Origin: Stigmatella ashevillena
Lineage (GTDB): Bacteria > Myxococcota > Myxococcia > Myxococcales > Myxococcaceae
Direction: 5' to 3'
Assembly (NCBI RefSeq): GCF_028368975.1
Contig: NZ_JAQNDM010000002.1
Location: 4,582,425 to 4,646,424, forward strand
DNA: 64,000 bases
Below are positions 33,901-42,589 of this stretch, in pieces. Under the pieces are notes generated by a model. The model was given only the letters and a program-made list of their open reading frames with translations, was not told the origin of the DNA and did no database searches. The first letter of the stretch is position 1. The number at the start of each line of letters is the position of its first letter. The translations under genes and the position numbers were made by a program.

Positions 33901-36193
33901 CTCCGGGGATGAGGGCGAAGGCCGCCGTGAAGTAGGCGATGGCGGGGCGGAACGCCACCGCGGCCTCGGCCTTCCAGCCGGCCTCGGCATTCAAGCGCGC
34001 CAGGGAGTGCCGCTCCTCGGGATCCTGGATCAGCGACACCCCGGCATTGAGCTGACTCACCACGTCGAAGAGCGTCTCGCTCACTTCCTCCTGGGACAGG
34101 CCCTTGAGCATCCACCGGCCGATGTGCAGGTGAACCTCCTTGCGCTCCGCCTCGGAGAAGAGGGAGTGGGAGGCTTGCTGGATGCGGTCATGCAGGAACC
34201 GGTATTGCTCCGGGCCGGTGCGCACCAGCATGCCTTCTTGGAGCGCGGGCGCCAGCCCATCTTCGACCTCCGTGGCCTCTGCCAGCCCTGCCAGAGTGCC
34301 CAGGAGCTGAAGCGAGAAGACGTTGCCCACGCACGCCGCCAACCGCAGCAGATGCTGCGTTCCGGAGGGAAACTGGCGAAGCTTGCCCACCATGAAGTCG
34401 ACGACATTGTCCGAGTAGCCCCGCCTCTCGACTTCGTCGGCGTCCCATCGCCACCTGCCTCCTGGCTCGCGTACCAGCAAGCCGTCCTGATCCAATGCCG
34501 TCATCAGCTGGAGGAGGAAGAAGGGATTGCCCCCCGTCTTCTGGTGCACGAGCTTCGCCAGGGGAACCACCTCCTCCGGGCCCACTCCCGGCAGGGCATC
34601 GGCCACCAGACGCCTGACGTGCGCCAGACTCAGGGGCTCCAGCCGAATGTCTGTGATGGGCGCACCCGCCTTGCGCACTTCGTCCAGCACGGAGAACAGC
34701 GGATGCTCGGGGCTCACCTCATTGTCGCGGTAGGCGCCAATCCACAACACCGGAGGCGTGCCGGGTTGGGACAGTTGTTGCTGAATGAGCTGAAGGCTGG
34801 ACAAGTCCGCCCACTGCAAGTCATCCAGGAACACCACGAGCGGGTTGCCGGGACCGGCAAACACTTGCAGAAACTGGCGCACCACCCGTTGGAAGCGGTG
34901 CTGCGCCTCATGGGGAGCCAACTCCGGAAGTGCCGACTGTGGGCCTATCAGCACTTCCAGTGGGGGCACCAGGTCCACGAGCACCTGGCCCTCGCCCCCC
35001 AAGGCGCCGTTCAACCGCTCGCGCCACCGCGCCAGTTCCTCTTCGCTCCCGGACAGCAACTGCTGCACCAGTTCGCGGATGGCCTGGGCGAGCGTGGCAT
35101 AGGGAATGTCCCGTTGGAACTGATCGAACTTGCCCCTCAGGAAGAAGCTGCGCCGATGCACCACCGGCTTGTGCAGCTCCTGCACCACCGACGACTTGCC
35201 GATGCCCGAATAGCCGCTGACCAGGAACAGCTCGGAGCGCGTGGTCTGGGCGACGCGCTCGAACCCCTGGAGCAGGGCGGCCACTTGGGCCTCACGCCCA
35301 TAGAGCTTCGGCAGCAACTGGAACCGGTGGGACGTGTCGCGCTCGCCCAGCACGAACACGGCCGGGCGGTTCTCCCCCAGCGCCTCCCCACACCGCTCCA
35401 AGTCGGCCTTGAGCCCCTCGGCGCTCTGGTAGCGATCCTCGGCGGCCTTGGCCAGCAGCTTCAGCACGATGGCCGACAGCGCCGGCGGTACCTCCGGATT
35501 GAGCTCGAGCGGCGGCACCGGCGTCTGGGCCATGTGCGCGTGGAACCATTCCAGCGCGTCTCGCCCGTGAAACGGCCGCCGCCCCGTCAACAACTCATAG
35601 AGCGTGACGCCCAGGGAGTAGAAGTCGGTGCGGTAATCCAACCCCCGGTTCATCCGCCCCGTCTGCTCGGGAGACATGTACGCCAGCGTTCCCTCGACGA
35701 TGGGCGTGGGCGTGACATCCAGGTGCTCCACCTTCTGGAGCGTGGCCACCCCGAAGTCGATCAGCCGCCCCTCTCCCGACGGCTCGAGGATGATGTTGGA
35801 GGGCTTGATGTCCTTGTGGATGACATGGCGGTGGTGGATCTCCACCAGCGTCGAGGCCAGGGAGATGGCCAGGCGCAAGAGCAGGGAGAACTCCATCGGC
35901 CGGCCCACGGACTCGGCGAGCGAGGCGCCCTGGACCCGTTCCAGCAGCAACACGGGCCGCTCGTGAATCCGCTCACACGCATACGGCCGGGCCACACCGC
36001 GCACGTCGCGCAGCCGCTGAAGGATCCCGAATTCCCGGCGGTAGCGCTCACGCTCATGGGGCCCTGGAGAGGGCGCTATCGGCGTCTTGATGATGACGGG
36101 GAGGCCATCAGCCTCACGCACCGCCTGGAACAGCACGTTCGAGCCTGTCCCACGAATCGTGCCCAAAACCCGGTACCCTGGAATGTTCAGCAT
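30902..36193 (-). CDS. Trifunctional Ser/Thr kinase - ATPase - GAF - sensor histidine kinase
   Basis: 1763 residues in one chain. N-terminal protein kinase (about 1-270) with HKD128IKPSN and LIDFGVATL (DFG). Then an AAA-type ATPase (about 295-480) with P-loop SGYSGIGK333SS and FLDDLQWAD (Walker B). A long helical, TPR-like middle follows (about 500-1270). A GAF domain comes next (about 1310-1460, VLCLPLVRHEQFSGALYLEN). A coiled coil leads to the histidine-kinase dimerisation helix with phospho-accepting H1510 in NVLHNVGN. The HATPase domain ends the protein (NLIANAKYALDAV, DDGMGIAP, GHGFGLHSSA). No receiver domain or partner regulator is adjacent, so the target must be elsewhere. The type is common in myxobacteria and cyanobacteria. 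It presumably integrates a GAF-bound signal. Confidence 0.93.
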   Translation of the reverse strand: MLNIPGYRVLGTIRGTGSNVLFQAVREADGLPVIIKTPIAPSPGPHERERYRREFGILQRLRDVRGVARPYACERIHERPVLLLERVQGASLAESVGRPMEFSLLLRLAISLASTLVEIHHRHVIHKDIKPSNIILEPSGEGRLIDFGVATLQKVEHLDVTPTPIVEGTLAYMSPEQTGRMNRGLDYRTDFYSLGVTLYELLTGRRPFHGRDALEWFHAHMAQTPVPPLELNPEVPPALSAIVLKLLAKAAEDRYQSAEGLKADLERCGEALGENRPAVFVLGERDTSHRFQLLPKLYGREAQVAALLQGFERVAQTTRSELFLVSGYSGIGKSSVVQELHKPVVHRRSFFLRGKFDQFQRDIPYATLAQAIRELVQQLLSGSEEELARWRERLNGALGGEGQVLVDLVPPLEVLIGPQSALPELAPHEAQHRFQRVVRQFLQVFAGPGNPLVVFLDDLQWADLSSLQLIQQQLSQPGTPPVLWIGAYRDNEVSPEHPLFSVLDEVRKAGAPITDIRLEPLSLAHVRRLVADALPGVGPEEVVPLAKLVHQKTGGNPFFLLQLMTALDQDGLLVREPGGRWRWDADEVERRGYSDNVVDFMVGKLRQFPSGTQHLLRLAACVGNVFSLQLLGTLAGLAEATEVEDGLAPALQEGMLVRTGPEQYRFLHDRIQQASHSLFSEAERKEVHLHIGRWMLKGLSQEEVSETLFDVVSQLNAGVSLIQDPEERHSLARLNAEAGWKAEAAVAFRPAIAYFTAAFALIPGDPWETDYELAFRVKQDWARCEMQTGNVQGLRRLAEELHAHARTRADITAAYCLRADAHMLVGEMQDSIACMLACLARLGICLPPHPPFEEAAAAHEETWALLGTRPIESLIDLPLMTDPEVQVTMSALSSLYVKAYVTDKNLLIIAMSRMVALSLRHGFTGDAVTGFGWFGLLSALVFKKYREGHALSLLSRTFVDRYNLAAHRASALLTLQCISYWSQPLPAVQEMVLSGFQHGLQSGDFYTSSYCASAIIWNRLAMGHNLDDVHQDAVARAGFLSRTGISDPQLTILAFHRYVQQMRGRTSSFCTMDGEGFEEQACEAGLERGYLSSSQCWYWVTKLQSRFFCGAYSEALEASERVSALLWSLTGAISVREFELYRALSLAALFEEASPEERRRSLEAMARHQQQLAEWAAQCPETFRASERMVAGEWARLEGRPDEATRAYEEAIRVARETGATHHLGLASELAANFWRGRQAPIVAHAFAREAHAAYLQWGALGKVQHLETQWPHLAPVPATVDHDTSSTDSTRIDALTVVKTQQAISGEIELDRLVTTLMRTAIENAGAQRGALLLPSGDTLVVAAISGGGPGSVSVPAGEDVAHALPWTVLAYVRRTREHVLIGDASKPHPFSSDEYLAHSGARSVLCLPLVRHEQFSGALYLENNLAANAFSTQRLVLLGHIATQAAISIENARLYADVRRAKGALRKANDELEQRVEERTRELRAAQARLVDTAREVGMAEVASNVLHNVGNVLTSAVINLEMMQRAVGASRIGKLNRATALLLKHREDLPGFLARGARGGKLPEYLSALSGELLGEQKRLLDDMDMMGRHIEHIRAIVQVQQTYARTSLMTEECDLSQLIQDALRIQMVALQRHGVTVKRELAALPRMKVDKHKVLQILINLIANAKYALDAVPEGQRNLRVRLGVEGSWVHIQVEDDGMGIAPGVRERLFSHGFTTRKDGHGFGLHSSALAAQMLGGQLVLESEGVGKGAVATLKLPAP

Positions 36194-36340
36194 GCTCGAG
36201 CCTGCTCATTGGATGGAGTCCCCCACGCTGGCGCAAGCGCAAGGGCCCGTCGCGTCACCATCCGAGAGCGTACACGCTGTCCTGCCCGAATTCCTCTGTC
36301 GTCCGTCCCCCGATGTCCGGCGTCCAGAGACCGGAGGCCG

Positions 36341-37852
36341 CTAGGGCGTGAGCTTCGACGCGGGCGCTCCCACGGGTGTCTCGAGCCGCTTGAGCGCCGC
36401 TTCCGCCCCCCTGTTGGTGGGATCCAACTCCAGGGCCTTGCGGTAGTTCACCTTCGCCCGCTCCAAGTCCCCGCTGGCCAGATACGCCTCCCCCAGACTG
36501 TCGTAGGGGTTTCCACTCGCCGGAAACATCTCCACGTTCAGCTTGAACATCTCAATGGCATCCGCCACCCGCTTCTCCTTGAGGAGCCAGTAGCCGACAC
36601 GGTTGAGCTGGTCCTCGGAGAAGTCATACGCCTCGGCCTTCGTGGCCTTCACGCTCCGGTACCAGGCAATGGCTTCCGCGACGGGCGCCTTGGCGAGCCT
36701 TGCACGCATGGCCTCTGCCATCTCGGGCCGAGGTGGCTGGGGCGCGATGCCGTGCAGGACGCTGAGCAGTCCCGCCGCGAGCTCCTGAAGATTGTCTCCT
36801 CGAGACGTGTTGTCGAGGAGGACCACCGCCTCCTTGCGCTCCGGGACGCGGATGAAGAACGCGTTGAAGCCGTTGATGCCACCCCCGTGGGCGACGGTGG
36901 CGACCTCCGTCTTACCATCGTTCAGTTTCACCGGTTTCACCAACCACCCGAAGGCATAGTCGCTCATGCCGGGTGTGAACATCTTCTGCTTGAGGGGCGC
37001 GGGCAGCAGCGTGTCGAGGTAGAGCGCCCTGTCCCAGAGAAAGAGATCCTCCACCGTCGAGTACAGCGAGCCGGCGGCATACGGCACCGACATGTCCAGA
37101 TAGGGCGCGTTGATGTACCCCTCCGGCTTCAGCTCGTAGCCGCTCGCGCGCTTCGGGAGCACCGTGGCGTGGAGATCATACCCCGTGTTCTTCATCCCCA
37201 GCGGCTCGAAGATTCGCTCCCGCAGCACCTGCGCATACGGCTTGCCGGTGATCTGCTCGATGATGGCCCCGAGCAGAAAATAGCCGGAGTTGTTGTACGC
37301 CCACTTCGTGCCGGGCTCGAACTCGAGGTCACCGCTGGCATACCCCTTCACGAACTCCGCGACCTTGTAGGGGTTGCGCGCCTGGTTGTCGAAGAAGCCG
37401 GGCGCGGAGGTGTAGCTGGGAATTCCCGAGGTGTGATTCAGCAACTGGGTCACCGTGACGCGGGCCCCCGTGTCCTTCCGGTAGTCCGGGAGGTACATGG
37501 AGAGGGGCGCGTCGAGTTTGAGCTTGCCCTCGTTGACAAGCTGCAAGATGACCATCGCGGTGAACTGCTTGGTGATGGAGCCGATGCGGAACTTCGTGTC
37601 CGGCGTATTGGGCTCTTGCCACTCGAAGTTCGCGAAGCCGTAGCTCTTCTTGAGGACGACGCCCTTCTCGTCCGCCACGAGCACGGAGCCGTTGAACTGG
37701 CGCAGTTGGTGGTACTTCGTGACCAGCCGGTCCAGCTCTTGTTGCCGCGGCGCGGCACTCGCGGCGGGTACGGCCAGCGCCACAACGGTGAGTACGCCCA
37801 GCAGGCGCACAGGGCTCCACATCATTCGGTCTCCACGCATAGGCATCCCCAC
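36341..37852 (-). CDS. Secreted class C beta-lactamase-fold serine hydrolase with TPR tail
   Basis: 503 residues with a signal peptide (VRLLGVLTVVALAVPAASAA). Family motifs: FRIGSITKQF (SxxK), KWAYNNSGY (Y-x-N), and VAHGGGINGF (HxG replacing KTG). The last 90 residues form TPR-like helices (AEMFKLNVEM-type, YDSLGEAYLASGDLERAKVN, YRKALELDPTN). It is a periplasmic or secreted peptidase/esterase. The tail probably mediates protein contacts. ATG 37852 is followed in frame by further ATGs, so the exact start is uncertain. A 52-bp gap follows the upstream gene at 37905, so co-transcription is likely. Confidence 0.87.
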   Translation of the reverse strand: MGMPMRGDRMMWSPVRLLGVLTVVALAVPAASAAPRQQELDRLVTKYHQLRQFNGSVLVADEKGVVLKKSYGFANFEWQEPNTPDTKFRIGSITKQFTAMVILQLVNEGKLKLDAPLSMYLPDYRKDTGARVTVTQLLNHTSGIPSYTSAPGFFDNQARNPYKVAEFVKGYASGDLEFEPGTKWAYNNSGYFLLGAIIEQITGKPYAQVLRERIFEPLGMKNTGYDLHATVLPKRASGYELKPEGYINAPYLDMSVPYAAGSLYSTVEDLFLWDRALYLDTLLPAPLKQKMFTPGMSDYAFGWLVKPVKLNDGKTEVATVAHGGGINGFNAFFIRVPERKEAVVLLDNTSRGDNLQELAAGLLSVLHGIAPQPPRPEMAEAMRARLAKAPVAEAIAWYRSVKATKAEAYDFSEDQLNRVGYWLLKEKRVADAIEMFKLNVEMFPASGNPYDSLGEAYLASGDLERAKVNYRKALELDPTNRGAEAALKRLETPVGAPASKLTP

Positions 37853-37904
37853 GGGCCAGCGGCGGAACGATTGCGCTGCCCAAGCACTTTCCCAGCCGCC
37901 TGGG

Positions 37905-38906
37905 TCAGTAGGTCCGATAATAGATCAACTGGCCGGCCTCGCCCGCCCTCGCGCCCTCGCTGGGCAGGAACATGCTGACGGCGATGGCGCGCTGTCCGTT
38001 GGGGGCGGTCAACGCGGTGAAAGACGGGTTGGCGAACGCCGTGCTGCCTGCGTCGGTGCGCATGTTCAGCGGTTCGGCATTCCCCGTCTGGTAGTCGTAG
38101 ATGAAGGACCGCCAGGAGCCGAAATCATTCTTGGTGTATTGCCCCTCCATGACGCCATAGGCATACCCTTTGTAGTTCAGGGAATCCCTGTCGCCGATGT
38201 TTCCCCCGACGCCCCAATGCAACAAGGCGTTGTCCAGGTTGCCCTGGGCGCTCGTGCTCCAGGACCGGAAGTTCGTCAACCTGCCGCGCTGCTGCCGGTC
38301 CCGGTCGCAGTTCCAGAAGTAGTGCCCGCCCACGTCGATGGTCGAGTGGTCGATGTCGGGCGACAGCGTCACCGAGTAGATGTTGGGCGTGCCCTCGGCG
38401 CAGGAGGACAAGGTGCGCGGGGCATCGAAGCTGCGCGAAGCCACACCATTGAACAAGTCCGCGCGGGTCGCATAGTAGCGGAACGCGAGGTGATTGCTGA
38501 GCTCCTGCTCCCAGGCAATCAGATAGGCACCATTGCTCAGGGCCACGAGATGGGGCTGGGAAGCGAACGTGCCCAGTTCCCGGCGGAAGGTCCACTGGAT
38601 GAGATCCGTGGAGGAGGCCACGCTGACGCGGGGAGTCCCACTGAGATAGGTATGGTAGACGGCCAAGTAGCCACCGGCCGGATCCTGGATGAGCTTGGCG
38701 GTATCCATCGAACGGCCCGCGCTGTCCGTCGCACCATACCGGCGCGCATTGGCCTGGGTGACGTTCTCGATGAGACCGTGCAGTTCGGCACGAGGGGCAT
38801 CCGACGGAGGGGCCATCATGACGGCCCCCATGGCGGAACCTCCGCCGCCCATGAGCATGAGTCCCAGGAGAAGGGTCCGCGTGCGCCGCTGATCAATCCA
38901 TGACAT
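37905..38906 (-). CDS. Secreted beta-propeller protein, GH43/GH32-like fold
   Basis: 333 residues from ATG 38906 (GAGG ten bases upstream). The signal peptide spans about 1-30 (TLLLGLMLMGGGGSAMGA). The body shows propeller blades with D-x-A/S and W-T-F patterns (MDTAKLIQDPAGGYLAVYHT, VSVASSTDLIQWTFRREL, PHLVALSNGAYLIAWEQE). The layout matches five-bladed glycosidase propellers. I cannot confirm the three acidic catalytic residues, so it may be an inactive carbohydrate-binding propeller. It is divergent from the chitinase gene. Confidence 0.68.
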   Translation of the reverse strand: MSWIDQRRTRTLLLGLMLMGGGGSAMGAVMMAPPSDAPRAELHGLIENVTQANARRYGATDSAGRSMDTAKLIQDPAGGYLAVYHTYLSGTPRVSVASSTDLIQWTFRRELGTFASQPHLVALSNGAYLIAWEQELSNHLAFRYYATRADLFNGVASRSFDAPRTLSSCAEGTPNIYSVTLSPDIDHSTIDVGGHYFWNCDRDRQQRGRLTNFRSWSTSAQGNLDNALLHWGVGGNIGDRDSLNYKGYAYGVMEGQYTKNDFGSWRSFIYDYQTGNAEPLNMRTDAGSTAFANPSFTALTAPNGQRAIAVSMFLPSEGARAGEAGQLIYYRTY

Positions 38907-39212
38907 GGAATCCTCGATGGCGGGCTTCACGACCGGTTCACCCGCGCGTCGCCCATCCGTCTCTTATGCCCTTGACACATGCAGAAAAACGAGCGAAATA
39001 ATAAAATCAGGCAAAACGGATAAATCCGCGCCCCGCATCGCCACCCCTCCGGCGAGTCGGCGGCGCATGTCCGGAGGCATGTCTGGATGGCCACGATGTC
39101 GTTCAGCCGCAGGTCCGAACCCTGTCGATTCTGACGACCCGAAACGGCCTGCCCATGCCTCTATGCACGTGTTGACCAAACCCCCATTTTTGTCTGATCA
39201 AAGGCAGGATTC
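38907..39212. promoter_or_regulatory. 306-bp divergent intergenic with an AT-rich core
   Basis: The gap between the leftward propeller gene and the rightward chitinase has an A/T-rich patch at about 38985-39025 (gcgaaataataaaatcagg) that stands out from the GC-rich flanks. It is the likely promoter zone for one or both genes. No gene or recognisable RNA is seen. Confidence 0.4.
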
Positions 39213-40700
39213 ATGCTCTCTCGTCATCACTCTCATCGACTCCTTCGCGCCGCATGCGCATCCCTGTTTCTCGCAAGCGCGTGCGCTCCCGCCGACAACG
39301 CCCCGGAGGCTCCCCAGGAGGCAACGGGGGTCTCCCCGAGTGCACTGCTCATCCCGGGTGTGAGCTTCAAGACAGTGACCGGCGGCCGGTATGTCGGCGC
39401 TCAAAACAACGGCGGCGGTGCGGTCATCGCGACGGCGACGACCGTGCAAGCGTGGGAGACGTTCACCCTCGATGACATCAACGGCGGTGCACTCGAGAGT
39501 GGGGACACGGTCTTCATCGCCGCAGGCAATGGGCAGTATTTCCAGGCCGCGAACGGCGGCGGCTCGACGCTGAACGCCGCCAGTTCAAGCCGCCTCGGTT
39601 GGGAGACCTTCCGCATCGTCAAGCAGAGCGGGAGCGGCGCGATCGCCAATGGCGACATCGTCGGTCTTCAGACGGTGACGACGGGCAACTGGGTGTCGGC
39701 GGAGAACGGCGGCGGCAGCACGGTGTTCGCCTATGGCGCCTCGCTCGGTAACTGGGAGCGATTGACGATCTCTGGCTTGACCACGACGGGCCCGCAGCCG
39801 CCGCAAACCCGGACCCGCGTCGTGGGCTACCTGCCGAACTGGTACGGCTCCTACGCGAGCTGGGTCGGCAAGGTGGACTTCGACAAGCTCACGCACGTGA
39901 ACCTCGCCTTCGCCCTGGGTGACGCGAACGGAAAGCTCCAGCTTGCATCGAGCAGCGACCTCGCGACGTTCGTGAACGCCGCGCACGCCAAGGGCGTGAA
40001 GGTGTTCCCCTCGCTCTGTGGTGGCGGAGGCGACGGCCAGATCGCGCCCTTCTACCAGCCCGCGAAAGTCGATGCCTTCGTGGACCACATCATCGACTAC
40101 GTGGTCTCGAACAACATGGACGGCATTGACGTGGACGTGGAGGCGCCGGACCGCATGGGTGCCGTGTACGACACATTCATCGCGAAGTTGATCGCCAAGG
40201 CCCGCCCGCGCGGGCTTCCCGTGACGGCCGCTGTCTCACAGTGGATGCAGCATGGCATGTCGGACACGACGCTGCGCTCCTTCGACTTCGTCACCATCAT
40301 GTCCTACGACAACACGGGAACCTGGACGGGCGCGGGCGAGCACTCCAGCTACGCGCAGGCGGTGACCGCGATGAACTACTACGCGAACAAGGGCGTGGCA
40401 CGGGACCGGATCGTGCTCGGGTTGCCCTTCTACGGGTATTGCTGGGGCAACTGTGGCGGTGGGCAGACCAGCAAGTACGTCCTCTACAAAGACATCCTGG
40501 CGGCCTACCCGAATGCCTGGAACGCGGATTGGATCAGCGCCAACGGCGCCCAGTATTCGTACAATGGGCTCGCGACGATGCGCTCGAAGGCGGCGCTCGG
40601 AAAGCAGTACGGCGGGATCATGATCTGGGAGCTGGCCGGAGACGTGAGCACTTCGAGCGAGCAGTCCCTGCTTCGCGCCCTCGACGGCGCGCTGCGCTAG
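39213..40700 (+). CDS. GH18 chitinase lipoprotein with N-terminal beta-trefoil/fascin-like domain
   Basis: 495 residues. The signal sequence is MLSRHHSHRLLRAACASLFL, followed by ASAC (lipid Cys at about 24). Residues about 45-185 hold three or four repeats of the type GGRYVGAQNNGGG, GQYFQAANGGGS, GNWVSAENGGGS, each followed by W-E-T-F or W-E-R-L. These look like a fascin-like carbohydrate-binding module. The GH18 barrel runs from VVGYLPNWYGS to the end, with DGIDVDVE310 matching DxxDxDxE (Glu310 is the acid/base) and SYDNTGTW and GLPFYGYCW further on. It hydrolyses chitin-type beta-1,4-GlcNAc. It is followed after 20 bp by an alginate-lyase-like gene, so they form an operon. Confidence 0.9.
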   Translation: MLSRHHSHRLLRAACASLFLASACAPADNAPEAPQEATGVSPSALLIPGVSFKTVTGGRYVGAQNNGGGAVIATATTVQAWETFTLDDINGGALESGDTVFIAAGNGQYFQAANGGGSTLNAASSSRLGWETFRIVKQSGSGAIANGDIVGLQTVTTGNWVSAENGGGSTVFAYGASLGNWERLTISGLTTTGPQPPQTRTRVVGYLPNWYGSYASWVGKVDFDKLTHVNLAFALGDANGKLQLASSSDLATFVNAAHAKGVKVFPSLCGGGGDGQIAPFYQPAKVDAFVDHIIDYVVSNNMDGIDVDVEAPDRMGAVYDTFIAKLIAKARPRGLPVTAAVSQWMQHGMSDTTLRSFDFVTIMSYDNTGTWTGAGEHSSYAQAVTAMNYYANKGVARDRIVLGLPFYGYCWGNCGGGQTSKYVLYKDILAAYPNAWNADWISANGAQYSYNGLATMRSKAALGKQYGGIMIWELAGDVSTSSEQSLLRALDGALR

Positions 40701-40720
40701 GACCCGACGAGGGAAACACC

Positions 40721-41887
40721 ATGCCAAGACATTCCGCCCTCCCCCAGGCGCCCCGCCGTGCAGGCAGGCCCCTCGCGTTCATGCTCGCCGCCGCGGCCTC
40801 GCTGATCCCGATGTCCGCGCTGGCACAGACCAAGCTGCCCATCCCCGATGACAACATCAGCGCCAGTGGCAGTGATACCAACCTGCCCGTCCATGCGAAC
40901 GATGGCTGGCTGACCACGCGCTGGTCGGCCGATGCCAGCGAGGGCGAGCAATGGCTGCAGTACGACCTGGGCGCCTGCTACAAGGTCGCTTACGCCAATC
41001 TGGCCTGGTACAACGGCGATTCGCGCAAGTACAACCTCTCGATCAAGACGTCCTCCAATGGCACCGCCTGGACCACCGTGTTCAGCGGCACCAACAGCGG
41101 CACGACGGCGGCGCTGAAGCCCTATGCCTTCGGCGACCGGGCGGCCCGGTATGTGCGCGTGCTAAGCACGGGCAGCAATGTCAACAGCTGGGTCAGCTTG
41201 TCGGAACTGGAGATTTGGACCAACGGCACAGGCAACTGCTCTGCCACGCTCGACCCGAGCAAAGCGCCGGGCCAGAACTTCGATCTGTCTGGTTACAAGC
41301 TGCAGACCTTGGACGGCTCTCTCCAAGTCAAACAGGTCTCTCCCATCAATTCCTATACCGACAAGTGGTTCTATACCGACGCATCCACCGGCGCGATGAC
41401 CTTCTATGTGCCGTCCGGCGCCGGCTCGACCGCCAACTCCCACTACCCGCGCTCGGAGCTGCGCGGGAGCGCCACCTGGCGCATGGGCGGCACGCATACG
41501 CTGACCGCATCGGTGAAGGTGCTTCAGCAGCCGGCCACTGGCCAGATCATCATCGGCCAGATCCATGGTGAGCAGACCGGCGGCTCGGAGTTGCTGAAGC
41601 TGCGCTGGACGAATGGCGACATCTTGATGGGGGTGAAGAAGAACTTCGGTGACACCGAGCAGAAGATCCTGATCAAGAGTGGCGTCGCCCTTGGGGAGAA
41701 CATCGACTACGTCATCAAGCTCGCTGGCTCCACCGTCACGGTCACCGTCAATGGCACGTCGAAGTCGTTCACCTACACCACGGCTTCCTGGAGTGCCGTC
41801 GACCTGTACTTCAAGCTCGGTGCCTACTCGCAGGATTCCTCGGCCAATGGCACGTACGCCAAGGTCGCGGTGACGGCCCTGAAGTAA
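40721..41887 (+). CDS. PL7 family polysaccharide (alginate) lyase with discoidin-type module
   Basis: 388 residues from ATG 40721, 20 bp after the chitinase stop. The signal peptide ends AALSALA-type (IPMSALAQ). A F5/8-type C module (about 35-170: WLTTRWSADASEGEQWLQY, YVRVLSTGSNVNSWVSLSEL) precedes the PL7 jelly roll. The three PL7 signature motifs are present: RSELRGS, QIHG and YFKLGAYSQ. These hold the Arg, His and Tyr used for beta-elimination of alginate-type uronic acid chains. The secreted product probably acts with the chitinase on cell walls or biofilm polysaccharides. Confidence 0.92.
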   Translation: MPRHSALPQAPRRAGRPLAFMLAAAASLIPMSALAQTKLPIPDDNISASGSDTNLPVHANDGWLTTRWSADASEGEQWLQYDLGACYKVAYANLAWYNGDSRKYNLSIKTSSNGTAWTTVFSGTNSGTTAALKPYAFGDRAARYVRVLSTGSNVNSWVSLSELEIWTNGTGNCSATLDPSKAPGQNFDLSGYKLQTLDGSLQVKQVSPINSYTDKWFYTDASTGAMTFYVPSGAGSTANSHYPRSELRGSATWRMGGTHTLTASVKVLQQPATGQIIIGQIHGEQTGGSELLKLRWTNGDILMGVKKNFGDTEQKILIKSGVALGENIDYVIKLAGSTVTVTVNGTSKSFTYTTASWSAVDLYFKLGAYSQDSSANGTYAKVAVTALK

Positions 41888-41916
41888 GCAGGCTCAGGAC
41901 GGGCTCCGCCGGGGCT

Positions 41917-41935
41917 CCGCGATCCCTGATCGCGG
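41917..41935. terminator. Hairpin between convergent genes
   Basis: ccgcgatc (41917-41924) pairs with gatcgcgg (41928-41935) over a 3-nt loop, in the 68-bp spacer between the convergent alginate lyase and membrane-protein genes. It could end transcripts from both sides. No T-tract is present. Confidence 0.5.
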
Positions 41936-41955
41936 CGTTCCCGGCAGCCCGGTCC

Positions 41956-42363
41956 TCAGTGCATGGCGAATGCGCCACGGAACATGTCCAGTGCGAGGTA
42001 CATGCAGCCCGCGCAGAACGCCAACGCGCCGAGTCCCCACAGGGTGGTCTTCCGGAAGATGCTATCCGCCCATGCCGGGCGCAGCACGCCCCCAAGCCAC
42101 CCCGCAGCGGCCAAGGTGATGAGCAGCACGACCCAGAGCGCGAGCACTGGCGCCACCACCGCCGCCGCGAACTGCATGCCGTCCTCGAGATACGGGATGT
42201 GCTCTTGGAGGAGGTGCCCCACCCCCGCGAGCAGGAGCAACAGCACCTCCACGGCTCCCAAGCCGAGCGCGCCGTAACCCGTCCAGCGGACGACCTTCGC
42301 GAACGTCTTCTGAGCCACGGCGCATGCCTCCAGCGGTTGGGCCGTCCAGCCTCCTGGCCGCAT
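41956..42363 (-). CDS. Small integral membrane protein, unknown function
   Basis: 135 residues with three hydrophobic helices: YGALGLGAVEVLLLLLAGV, FAAAVVAPVLALWVVLLITL(AAAGWL), and TLWGLGALAFCAGCMYLAL. Charged loops lie between. The true start may be a GTG about 16 codons further in, giving VAQKTFAKVVRW. I recognise no family. Divergent from the ATPase gene at 42590, with a 226-bp spacer. Confidence 0.65.
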   Translation of the reverse strand: MRPGGWTAQPLEACAVAQKTFAKVVRWTGYGALGLGAVEVLLLLLAGVGHLLQEHIPYLEDGMQFAAAVVAPVLALWVVLLITLAAAGWLGGVLRPAWADSIFRKTTLWGLGALAFCAGCMYLALDMFRGAFAMH

Positions 42364-42589
42364 TCGGCCACAGAAAGCCCCGAGCGTCGCGGAGCGCCTT
42401 CTTCAAGGACGAGCGATTCAACGAGCGCTGCGGTGACTTCCTCCCCTGTAGCGTGTGGTCCCGGTACGTAGCGTGTAGGTGGATTAGTGGCGCGGGGAGC
42501 GAGGGCGTCATACGGTTCGGATAGGATCCATCTCGCGTTCCGCTGCGCCGTCACCGCCGACGCCACGGGGATCGACAGGGAGAACAGAC

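Noticed and set aside
33200-37978. A 1592-codon plus-strand open frame opposite the hybrid kinase and hydrolase genes
   Set aside because: It is the antisense of strongly supported minus-strand genes. Its composition (His, Arg, Gln, Leu, Gly) is typical of GC-codon shadows and it spans two unrelated genes.
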